Positions 34,296 to 44,559 of a stretch of DNA of 64,000 nucleotides are shown one piece after another. The first letter of the stretch is position 1. Each line of letters opens with the position of its first letter. The translations under genes were made by a program, and so were the position numbers. The notes beneath the pieces are model-generated. The model saw nothing but the letters and a program-made list of their open reading frames with translations. It was not told the origin of the DNA and ran no database searches. Location of the stretch: NCBI GenBank assembly GCA_030686995.1, contig CM060707.1:79775472-79839471 (forward strand), read 5' to 3'. The DNA comes from Artemisia argyi. Its lineage: Eukaryota; Streptophyta; Magnoliopsida; Asterales; Asteraceae.

Positions 34296-35990
34296 ATGCG
34301 CACTCGTTCTTCAAGGTCCACGAGCCCATTACGTGAGCTTGTTCGGAAACCTAGAAGACCTCGCCGACGTTCAGCACCAACAGTCGGATCTGAGATCCGT
34401 ACTGTTGCCACACCCACTGTCACCATGGCGGAAGACCGTCCCATGTGTGAACTTCTCCAAGCACCCATCGAGGGTTACGGAGATGCCATTGTTGTCCCAG
34501 CCATTGTGGCTGATAATTTTGAGCTCAAAACCGGGTTACTCAATCTTGTAACCTCAAGCCAATTCTACGGTTTTGAGCGGGACGATCCTCATGCTCATAT
34601 TCGATGGTTCAATAAAATCACATCAACCATCAAGTACAAAAATGTCCCGTGTGAAGCAATCAAACTCCTTCTCTTCCCATTCTCACTGGAGGGACAAGCC
34701 CGGGTTTGGCTTGAAAAACAACCTCCACGATCTATCGAGACTTGGGAAGATCTTGTCAAAAAGTTTGTGAATGAATTCTTCCCACCTTCCAAGACCACAA
34801 GTCTTAAGAACGAAATCACCAAGTTCACTCAAAAATACGATGAATCTTTTGGTGAAGCGTGGGATCGTTTCAAAGAATTACTTCGCAAGTGTCCACATCA
34901 TGGTTTCTCTGAGTTGATGCAACTCGATACTTTTTACAATGGCGTGAGCCAAGCTGATCAGGATTCTCTCAATGCCTCCGCGGGAGGAAATTTTTTGAGT
35001 AAGACCACAAAAGAAGCTTTGCAAATCATAGAAAACAAGTCCAAGGTCCGCTCTACACGAAGCAAACCAATGGTTTCTCAAATCAATGCGGGTCCTTCTA
35101 CTTCATCTTCTGTGGGTCAATCTAGCACGGATGCTAAGCTTGACAAGCTCACTGAAGCGATCCAAGCTTTGGTTCTCGCCCAAACAAAGAAAGTCTCATT
35201 TCCACAACATCCTCCCCATGCTGAGGTTAAAAAAGTGGAAGTCTGTGTGACTTGTGGTGGGCCGCATGCCTACTACAATTGCACAGCTACTGATGGTACT
35301 CCATATGAAGCTAATGCTGTTGTCGGGTCCCAAAATCAAGGGGGAAATCAATACCGTCCTCCTATGGACCCGAACTATTGTCCTCACCATTATCCTGGAC
35401 CTCCCGGTTTTAATCAAAACCAAAATGTCCAAAACCGTGGCCAAAACCAAAATAGAGTGAACCAAGGTTATCAAAACCAAAATAATTTCAATCAGGGTCA
35501 CGGTTTTCAAAATCAAAACCAAAGTTTTCAAAATCAAAGTTTCCAACATCCAGGAAACTTTAACCGGAACCAAGGTCAGGGTAATTTCAACCCCGGAAAC
35601 TTTCATGGAAACAATCACCAGAATCAAGGGAATTTCCATCATCAAAACCAAGGAAATTTCAATCAAGGCCCCAACCCGAACAATCGAGCCCCAAATATTC
35701 CTAATCCAAATCAAGCCATTGTTCCAACCGGGCCTTCATCTGATGAATTGTTGAAGCAATTCATGAAGTCCCAAGAAGAGTTGAACAAGTTGCTGGTCAG
35801 CCAGATTTCTGACATTAAGAAGTCTTTAAATGATCGACCCTCGGGCTCAGGTACTACTTTACCGAGCAACACGATCGCTAACCCGAGGGGCGATGCTAAG
35901 GCGATCACAACACGAAGTGGTGCTTCATATGATGAGCCCGCGATTACTACTACCTCTTCTTCCCCCCCCCCCCCCCCCCTCTTAAGGTAG
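34296..35990 (+). CDS. gag: Gag of the Athila-like element
   Basis: 564 codons. Basic N-terminus (residues 1-30), Ty3 retrotransposon gag domain at roughly 80-240 (HIRWFNKI, LFPFSLEGQARVWLEKQ, FFPPSKT, WDRFKELLRKCPHHG), a zinc knuckle CVTCGGPHAYYNC at about 317-330 with the C-x2-C-x3-H-x4-C spacing of this family, then a Gln/Asn-rich, low-complexity region at about 370-475 made of QNQ, NFN and GNF repeats. The frame ends just after a run of 18 C (35962-35979); the pol frame starts in a different phase right after it, so gag and pol, normally joined or closely coupled in this lineage, are out of phase here. The start is the first ATG of the open frame. It forms the particle and packages element RNA. 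Confidence 0.85.
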   Translation: MRTRSSRSTSPLRELVRKPRRPRRRSAPTVGSEIRTVATPTVTMAEDRPMCELLQAPIEGYGDAIVVPAIVADNFELKTGLLNLVTSSQFYGFERDDPHAHIRWFNKITSTIKYKNVPCEAIKLLLFPFSLEGQARVWLEKQPPRSIETWEDLVKKFVNEFFPPSKTTSLKNEITKFTQKYDESFGEAWDRFKELLRKCPHHGFSELMQLDTFYNGVSQADQDSLNASAGGNFLSKTTKEALQIIENKSKVRSTRSKPMVSQINAGPSTSSSVGQSSTDAKLDKLTEAIQALVLAQTKKVSFPQHPPHAEVKKVEVCVTCGGPHAYYNCTATDGTPYEANAVVGSQNQGGNQYRPPMDPNYCPHHYPGPPGFNQNQNVQNRGQNQNRVNQGYQNQNNFNQGHGFQNQNQSFQNQSFQHPGNFNRNQGQGNFNPGNFHGNNHQNQGNFHHQNQGNFNQGPNPNNRAPNIPNPNQAIVPTGPSSDELLKQFMKSQEELNKLLVSQISDIKKSLNDRPSGSGTTLPSNTIANPRGDAKAITTRSGASYDEPAITTTSSSPPPPPLLR

Positions 35991-38900
35991 TGAATCGTGA
36001 GCCTGAGGTAACAAAGGACGAGGTGCAAATTCCTAGCCCACGAAGTACAGCACACGTCCAACCTCAGGATAATCCTGAAACCAGATGTAAGCCTGGAGTT
36101 GTTTTTGAACCACCAGAAACTCCAGTGGACAACCCTAAATCCAAAACTTCTATTCCATATCCTTCACGTCTCAGTGAACAAAAGCTCCGCGAAAAAGCTA
36201 ATCACCAAATGGATAAATTTTTCCAAATCTTCCAAGATTTGCACTTTGATATCAGCTTCGCGGATGCTATTCTCTTGATGCCCAAGTTTGCATCGACAAT
36301 CAAAAATCTGTTGAGTAATAAAGAAAAGTTATTTGAGATGGCAAAAACTCCTCTGAATGAGAACTGCTCTGCGGTTCTTTTGAAAAAGCTTCCTGAAAAG
36401 CTTGGAGATCCCGGGAAATTTCTCATTCCTTGTACTTTCCCGGGTATGGTTGATTGCTTCGCCCTGGCCGATCTAGGTGCTAGCATCAACTTAATGCCAT
36501 ATTCTGTATGGAAGAAACTTTCTCTCCCAGAACTCACTCCCACGTGCATGACTTTAGAGCTTGCCGATCGCTCGATTTCTCGTCCCATTGGCATTGCCGA
36601 GGACGTATTCGTTAAAGTGGGAAAGTTCCATTTTCCAGCAGATTTTGTGATTGTTGACTTTGATGCCGATTCTAGGGTCCCTCTCATTCTTGGGCGGGGA
36701 TTCCTCAGAACTGGGCGCGCTCTTATCGATGTATTTGAGCATGAGATCACATTGCATGTTGGAACGGATGCCATTACCTTCAACCTAAATCAAACATCGA
36801 GATACTCCTCCAATTATGATTGTGAGTCGGTGAACAAAATAGATGTCATTGATGTTGCTGCTGAGGAGTATGCTCAAGAGATTTTAGGTTTCATTGATGA
36901 TTCTTCGAGTGAAAATTTCACTCAGTCTTCTCATCCCATCATAGCCAATTCTTCTCCTTCCCTCACTCCGTTTGAGGGAAGTGACTTCATCTTAGAAGAA
37001 ATGGAAGCGTTTCTCAAAAGTGATTTGATTCCCGATGGAGTCGATAGCCAAGAGATCGACCTCGAAAGGGATATCCTCCTGCTTGAAAAATTGTTAAATG
37101 AGGATCCCTCTCATCTTCAGGTTCTACCACAACAACTTCATAAAGAGGAGGTCAAAAATGTTGAGAAAACTGATGACTTTCCCGAGGTTGAACTTAAGGA
37201 CTTGCCGCCTCATCTTGAATATGCATTTCTGGAGGGTGATGATAAATTACCCGTCATAATTGCCAAAGACTTAAGTGATGAGGAAAAGGATGCTCTTATC
37301 AAGGTTTTGAAATCTCATAAACAAGCAATTGCTTGGCGTCTCTCAGATATCAAGGGCATTGACCCTGAGTTTTGTACTCATACGATTTTAATGGAGGACG
37401 ATTTCAAACCTGCGGTCCAACAACAAAGAAGGGTGAATCCAAAAATTCACGAGGTTATCAAACAAGAGGTTTTAAAACTTCTTGATGCCGGATTAATTTA
37501 CCCTATCTCGGACAGTCCTTGGGTCAGCCCAATCCATTGTGTTCCAAAAAAGGGTGGCATTACCGTTGTCACAAATAAGGAAAATGAGTTAATTCCAACT
37601 CGTTTGGTTACGGGTTGGCGCGTCTGCATTGATTATCGTAAATTGAATGACGCCACCCGTAAGGATCATTTTCCTCTGCCTTTTATGGATCAGATGCTCG
37701 AGAGATTAGCGGGGAATGAGTACTATTGTTTCCTCGATGGTTTCTCGGGTTACTTTCAGATTCCCATTGACCCTCAAGACCAAGAAAAGACCACTTTTAC
37801 GTGCCCCTATGGAACCTTCGCATATAAACGTATGCCATTTGGCCTATGTAATGCTCCGGGCACGTTTCAAAGATGTATGATGGCCACTTTTTCCGACATG
37901 ATCGGGAAAAGTATGGAGGTCTTTATGGACGATTTCTCGGTCATTGGGGATTCGTTTAAATCATGTCTCTCCCATTTAGACAGCATGCTAAAACGTTGTG
38001 AAGACACAAAGTTATGTCTAAATTGGGAGAAGAGTCACTTTATGGTCAAAGAGGGCATTGTCCTCGGCCATAAAATTTCAAAAAACGGGATTGAGGTTGA
38101 CCGTGCCAAAGTGGACGTCATTGCAAAATTACCTCATCCCACGACCGTGAAAGGTGTTAGGAGCTTTTTGGGTCACGCCGGTTTCTATCGTAGGTTTATT
38201 CAAGATTTTTCAAAAATTGCCCGGCCTATGACCCATCTCCTCGAGAAGGATGCTCCTTTTATCTTCTCCCCTGAGTGCATCGAAGCCTTTGAAACATTAA
38301 AGAAAAGGCTTACCGAGGCACCGATTCTTGTTGCCCCCGATTGGGACTTGCCCTTCGAGCTCATGTGTGATGCTAGTGATTATGCTATAGGGGCAGTCTT
38401 GGGGCAACGCAAAACAAAACATTTTCAGCCTATACACTATGCCAGCAAGACTATGACCGAGGCACAAAGTCATTACACCACCACTGAAAAAGAATTATTA
38501 GCTGTGGTGTATGCTTTTGAAAAATTCCGGCCATACTTGATTCTGACCAAAAGCATAGTGTATACGGATCATTCGGCTTTGAAATATCTGTTTGCAAAAT
38601 AGGATGCAAAGCCGAGACTCCTCCGTTGGGTTCTCCTCCTTCAGGAATTTGATATCATTATTCGTGATAAAAAAGGAGCTGAGAACCTAGCTGCTGATCA
38701 TCTCTCCCGTCTTGAAAACCCTCACCAAAATGATTTCGAGAAAAAGGAAATAAATGAAACATTTCCTCTCGAAACCCTCAATGCGGTTTCATTTCGTGGA
38801 GACTCGATTACCCCATGGTTTGCCGACTTTGCAAACTATCTTACGGGTAACTTCATTGTGAAAGGGATGTCGTCCCAACAAAAAAATAAATTTTTCAAAG

Positions 38901-40101
38901 ACGTAAAACATTACTTTTGGTACGACCCCTACTTGTTCAAGATATGCGCGGATCAAGTCATCCGGCGGTGTGTGTATGGTCAGGAAGCCGCTGAAATTTT
39001 AAAGGCTTGCCATGCTGGTCCCATGGGGGCCACCACAATCCCAACTACACCGCCAAAAAGGTGTTTGATTCCGGCTTTTATTGGCCCTCGATCTACAAGG
39101 ATGCCCAAGAATTGGTCAAGTCCTGTGACGCTTGTCAGCGCCACGGGAATATTTCACAAAGGAATGAAATGCCTCAGAATGCAATTCAAGTTTGTGAAAT
39201 CTTTGATATCTGGGGCATCGACTTTATGGGGCCATTTCCATCTTCTCACGGCAACAAATACATACTCGTGGCAGTTGACTACTTGTCAAAATGGGTTGAA
39301 GCAAAAGCCTTACCCACAAATGATGCCCGAGTAGTTGTGAAATTTTTAAAAGCTCTCTTTGCCCGATTCGGAACTCCACGTGCTGTTATTAGTGATCGTG
39401 GTACGCACTTCTGTAATGACAAATTTGACAAAGTCATGCAAAAATACGGTGTGACTCACCGTCTTTCCACTGCGTACCACCCTCAAACAAGTGGACAAGT
39501 CGAAGTGTCCAATCGGGGCATTAAAAGAATATTGGAGAGAACTGTAGGTGAGAATCGTGCATCATGGTCGGACAAATTAGATGATGCACTTTGGGCTTTC
39601 CGTATGGCTTACAAAACACCCATTGGGTGTACGCCTTATAAACTTGTGTACGGGAAAGCGTGCCATCTTCCGATCGAGCTTGAACACAAAGCCTATTGGG
39701 CTCTCAAGCATGCCAATTTCGACCTCAAAACGGCGGGTGATCATAGAAAAGTTTAACTAAATGAATTAAACAAACTTCGTGATCAGGCTTACGAGAACTC
39801 TTTGATCTATAAAGAAAAGACAAAGAAGATTCATGACTCAAAAATCAAAAACCGCGTTTTCAACATTGGTGATCGAGTCCTTCTTTTTAATTCTAGACTC
39901 AAGATCTTCTCGGGAAATCTCAAAACCCGATGGACTGGTCCATTCACTATCGCAAAAGTCTATCCTTATGGCACCGTGGAATTATCTCAAAGTGACGGTC
40001 CAAATCTCAAAGTGAATGGACATCGGTTAAAGCACTACTTTGGAGAGGACGTACCATCCATGGTCGTCCAGGATCTCCAAACTTTCCCCAAGGACAATTG
40101 A
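35990..40101 (+). pseudogene. pol: Pol polyprotein of the Athila-like element (protease, RT, RNase H, integrase)
   Basis: Numbered from 35990: aspartic protease with DLGASINLMP at about 161; RT with VCIDYRKLN and catalytic FMDD at 645-648; RNase H with FELMCDASDYAIGAVL (Asp at about 794) and TEKELLAVVYAFEKFRPYL. A TAG stop at 38600-38602 ends the open frame inside RNase H. The same frame then continues to near 39025, where phase changes by one base in GGGGG. Integrase follows: HH and CDAC of the zinc domain, [18 protein letters not shown] and the Glu in SGQVEVSNR, then GDRVLLFNSRL. A TAA at 39754-39756 interrupts it before the C-terminus ending TFPKDN. With these lesions this copy cannot make a full enzyme set. 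It is the only RT in the window; family features fit Athila (Ty3/gypsy, no chromodomain). Confidence 0.9.
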
Positions 40102-40245
40102 ATTCGGGGATAGAGTCAAGCTAACGACTCGATGACCAAAAATTAGCAACAATACGGGTTTTCACCCGTATCTCTGATTCCTTCTATTTTCTACCACTAA
40201 GTGTGGGGGAATGGCCAACCCCCCGCTGTTTGAAAAAATGTATAT

Positions 40246-40288
<43 letters not shown>

Positions 40289-40971
40289 GTATATATAGAA
40301 ATAAAGTGAAATTGGTATTTCCGCAGTTAGATTTGAATCTTGGCTTTTTACGTTCATAGCTTCGGCATAATAGCCGAAACTTTGAATATTGAGGACAATA
40401 TTCATTTCTAAGTGTGGGGGGGGGGGGAAATTCTATCGAATTTTAAGCAAATCCTTTCACGTACCCCCCGTTTTTGGCCAAAATTTTCAAACAATTTTCA
40501 CTTTATTTCAAAACTTTTATGGTAATCAGTCCGCCTTGTCTAAGCGACAAAAGGGATTGGCTAATCCAGGAGCAAACGGCTCTTGGTAAAGATAAATCAA
40601 ATCCGTTGACGGCTGGCAATTTGCCCAAAATTGTATGGTTCATCAACTCCCCGAAAACAAATGAGTTGGCTAGCCCGCAAGATTATGGCTTGTGGTAAAG
40701 ACCGTGGAAAATCCATAATTGGTAATCAGCTCACCAAGATGTTGACTAGGTCCATCAAGATGCTGGCTAGTCCAGGAGCAAACGGCTCCTGGTAAAGACT
40801 TAACAAATCCGTTGAAAGCTGGTGGTTTGCTCAAAATCACACGGTTATCAGGTGTGCCACAGTTCTTACACCTGGCTACTCCAGAAGTGATGGCTTTTGG
40901 TAAAGAGTTTAAAATCCATCAAGTTTTCTAAAAAGATTGCTAGGGACTAGCAATAGTTCAGTGTGGGGGAT
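40102..40971 (+). other. 3' untranslated region with a series of about eleven stem-loops
   Basis: Stem-loops seen directly: GAGTC/GACTC (40113-40130), ATACGGGT/ACCCGTAT (40152-40171), TTCGGC/GCCGAA (40361-40378), GAATATTG/CAATATTC (40384-40403), AAATTC/GAATTT (40428-40443), TTGTC/GACAA (40536-40550), CCAGGAGC/GCTCTTGG (40566-40586), CCGCAAG/CTTGTGG (40675-40695), CCAGGAGC/GCTCCTGG (40772-40792), CCAGAAG/CTTTTGG (40881-40900), ATTGCTAG/CTAGCAAT (40936-40954). The four CC...GG hairpins occur in repeat units of the form GGCTA...TGGTAAAGA spaced about 100 bases apart. All have counterparts in the minus-strand elements. A run of 36 A lies at 40250-40285 and a run of 12 G at 40416-40427. Confidence 0.75.
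40960..40971 (+). other. Polypurine tract
   Basis: AGTGTGGGGGAT directly before the 3' LTR. Similar AAGTGTGGGGG motifs also occur at about 40198-40208 and 40410-40420. Confidence 0.8.
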
Positions 40972-43900
40972 TGATGAGTGCTCAAACACTCATCGTTTTT
41001 GATATATTTTAACTGCCAAAACGCACAAAAACAATCAAAAAGATATCAAAATACTTAAATTATCCTAGGGATTGTGTTTTATGTGTTTTAAAAGCAAAAT
41101 GTGCAAAAACAAAGAAAAAACGTACAAAGTTTGCAGTATTGGCAGTTTCAGTCCCCCAAGTTTCAAAACTTGTCAATTTTAGTCCCTATGCATTTATTTT
41201 TAAGGAAAAGTCAACCCAAGGTCTTAAAAGTCAAATAATCATAAAATATTATAATTGGGTTGCAAGTTTTCAAAAATTACATGATTAGTCCCTGAAAATC
41301 CAAATATGGCAAAAGTAGTCCCTGGGATTTTTGAAATTTTGAAAAGGTGGAAAAATGTAAATTTGGTCCTTGGATTATTGGTATTTGGCAAAATTGATCC
41401 TTTGGAGAAGTTTTGGAAAGTTACACTTCACCCCCCTCAACTTTGAAGGAATTGCAAAAATGGTCCTTGTGTTAACTACTAACCATCCGGATCCTTATTT
41501 ACTTAATCCAAAACACACCCTTATCCACCCAAATCCCCTAGCCCAGCTACAACCCTCAGCCCACCACACAACTTGGCCCAGTCCATTGTTTTCTTTGGTT
41601 AATACCCCGGTCAACCCAGGTCAACGCGGGTCAAACCCACGTTTGACCGTCTTCTCCCCCAACATAATCCCACAAAACCAGGGCAACAATCACCTCCCCC
41701 CTCCTCACCTTTTCACCCACTTTACCCCCCACAATTAATAACCTTACCCACCAACTCCACCACCATAAATGCATCCCCAATCCCCTCACCAACACCACTC
41801 AGAATTGCCCGAAGTGATTTTGGCGCCAAAATGGCAATCTAGGGCTCAGATCATCTCAAGCATAATTAGACGGTTGGGATTTGGTCAGAGGGTCAAAGCA
41901 AAGGCTGTGGGGCTCTCAGAATTCAATAAGAGCCCATGTGGAAGGCTTAGCTTTAGTTTTTTAGCTCGATATATATTGATAAGCTCATAGAAGCTTGTGT
42001 GTGTAATTTTCCTTAGTTTTATTGTAATTTTAGTTTATTTTCAATGTAATGTAACTGTTTTTTATCAATGCAAGCTCAGTTTGAAGTTTAATTCTCATTT
42101 CCATTTTTCAAAGTCTCATTTAAATTTATCAAGTTCTAATTTAAGTTTCTAATTTGTGTTTATTGGATTCATAAGCTAATACAAACTCAGTAACAAGGGT
42201 TTATTAACTTAACAAACTTGTTTGATAAACTCTTAGCTCATTTCTAAATATTTATAAAAAATCAAGAAAAATCAAAAAAATAAGTGAAAGATTGGTGATC
42301 AGTGACTGTATGAGCAAGGAGCACAGTAAATCAAGGATGGCTTTGGGTTAGGTACCTCAAGGGAGGGCATAGGATTGATTGATTTGGTCCTTTGGTTCTT
42401 ACTCAGTGGCTTGGAAGGCTTTGTAAGCTATAAAACCTTTCATCTTTACTCCTAAGTAGTCTAAACTGTCTATTTAAGTTTATTGCAGTTAAAAATTAGC
42501 TTAAAAATTAGTAGTGATCATTTGTTTGTGTTTTATATTTGTTTAAGTTGTAATTTCTTCAATAACTGATTTTTAAGGAGTGTTTGGATTTACCTTGTTC
42601 ATTGAGATCTTGTTGTTGCAGTGTTGCCATTTTGTCATTTGTGAGTTGCTATAAGTTCATTTAGACCTAAGGACTCATAAAACTTGTATCTAATCAAGCA
42701 AAAGTCAAAATTGCAAAGAATACACCACCACAGTTAACTGTGGTGGTTTTTCCATACCCCATCATTTCATTGTATAAGTGGTACTTGTAACTTAATTTGG
42801 TCTTAACTTAACTTATAAACATGTTTTCAGCCATTTAGATCAATCAAAAGTTGAAAAAAGTCAAGGTATCAAGTTTTTGCTAAAAGTCAAATTGTGAGTT
42901 CTCAGATTTTGATCAAACTTTGGAGGTTTGTAATTTGATGGATACTAGGTTTTAGAGTCTGAGTTTTTACAAGTGTAATATCTACCACTTTGTTGATTTT
43001 TGTGATTTTTCTCAGATTTTATAGAATTTGTTTACTGGGTCCCACAAAGCCACAAAGTGACTTATAGGGCAACACATCTGCCCTGTCTCAGCAGACCACC
43101 CTCACACCACCATCTTTTGTGGTGGTTTGAGGCCAATACAGTGACCCTCAGACTTTGTTTTTGGTCCCACTCAACCCCCCTCCTACCAGGGAGTAAGGGT
43201 TAGCCCTTTGTTTGACCCCTACAATAGTGGACCCCACCTAATTTGGTCCCTAGACTTTGTCCCATAACTGCCTCAGTCAACAAATAAGCAAAGTGCTTAT
43301 TTGATCTTTTTGGCTTATTCAGGCCATACATTGGCTTAATTCTTGCTTATTTGTGTTCATAAGACTCAGAGAAACCAAAGAATACAATTGTGGACCCCAC
43401 ATCTTCATTTTGAGCTTAAAAACCTTCACAGTCAACAAAAGTCAACTGTGAGGTAATTAAGCACTTCAAGTGCTTATTTCCAGGGGTGTAGTGAAAGTGC
43501 CTTAATTAAAAGTACTTATTTTTAGCTTATAATTAGTTTAGAAAAAGAAAAAAACCAAAAAACCAACTTTAAAAATAGTGATAGCTTCTATTTAATAGGA
43601 TTTATCAATTTAATTTTCTTTTTAATTTATTTCTAAAGTAATATATCACTTTTATATTTTTAGAAATTACATTTTAGGTTAAAATAATTTTACAAATTTT
43701 TCCAGATTTTTATTTTTTCTTTTAGTAGTATTTCTAATTAATTTTAGTTTACTTTAGTTTTAATTAATATTAATCAATTAAATAGCATAATTAGTTTTTA
43801 AATAGTATAATCTAGTTTTTATAATTTTTATAGCTTGTATTTTAGTTAAAACATTTTTATAAATTTTTCTAGAATTTCTACTGTTCATTTGATAGTTTTC

Positions 43901-44559
43901 ATAATTTAAATAGTTTAATTAGATATTAATTAATAAATAGAATAATAATTATTTAATTAGCTTAAAAATACTTAGAATTAATTTTTTCTAATTTTTTAGG
44001 ATTCCCATGATGGTTAATTAGATTTATAAAATTTTTCTTAATTTTCTAAGCCTTTTTAGTATTTTTAATAATTCTAATTAATTAAATTAGTATTAAATAG
44101 ATAATTAGTAAAATAATTAATATTAAATAATTAAATAGTGTAAAAATACTTTTTATTTTTCTTAAAATTTTCTTTATTTAATAGGATTGTAAAAATATCA
44201 AATTTACACTTTTACCCCTTTCAGTCCTTCAGTTGTACTTTTTGTACGGTTCATCTGTATACGTTTTTAATTAAAACGTATAATTTTAGGTTTAAGCTCA
44301 AATTCTAGTAATCCAAATTCCAGTAATCAATCACATAGCTTTCCTAAGCTATATTTGTTAATAATTTCCAAATAATTTTGATCATAACCCTTTCCTGTGA
44401 ATAATTACCCGATCACTAATACGCTAAAGTCACAATTCACACTTCAACGGGATTTAACGACCCGGTGATACATTATATTACCCGGAGTATTGATATAGAC
44501 TATTTGACTTAGTTGACCATTCTTTGGTTAATTTAAGTTAGGTGGTTTAGCATCAATCA
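40972..44559 (+). repeat. 3' LTR of the Athila-like element (3588 bp)
   Basis: About 99% identical to 30174-33753, with small indels such as an extra TTAGC-containing repeat near 42500. The palindrome of the 5' LTR is here extended to 24 bp (42724-42747). E2F-type palindrome at 41818-41831. Confidence 0.95.

Larger units (their letters stand above)
30174..44559 (+). mobile_element. Athila-like Ty3/gypsy retrotransposon, complete but mutated
   Basis: 5-bp target duplication ATGAC (30169-30173, 44560-44564). LTRs 30174-33753 and 40972-44559, tRNA-Asp primer site, gag, pol (protease-RT-RNase H-integrase), long 3' untranslated region, polypurine tract. The empty site is preserved at 53006-53020. 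By eye I count about 30 substitutions between the LTRs, roughly 1%, so insertion is young. No chromodomain and no env-like frame after integrase. Confidence 0.95.

Noticed and set aside
36202..36783. 193-residue minus-strand open frame
   Set aside because: Shadow of the pol frame on the opposite strand.
40474..40698. 74-residue open frame in the gypsy 3' region, also seen at 10890-11162
   Set aside because: It translates the conserved stem-loop repeats; base changes keep pairing rather than codons.
40558..40905. CRISPR-like repeat-spacer pattern of about 36-base units every 100 bases
   Set aside because: Plant retrotransposon context, units diverged and hairpin-forming, no cas genes; explained as 3' untranslated repeats.
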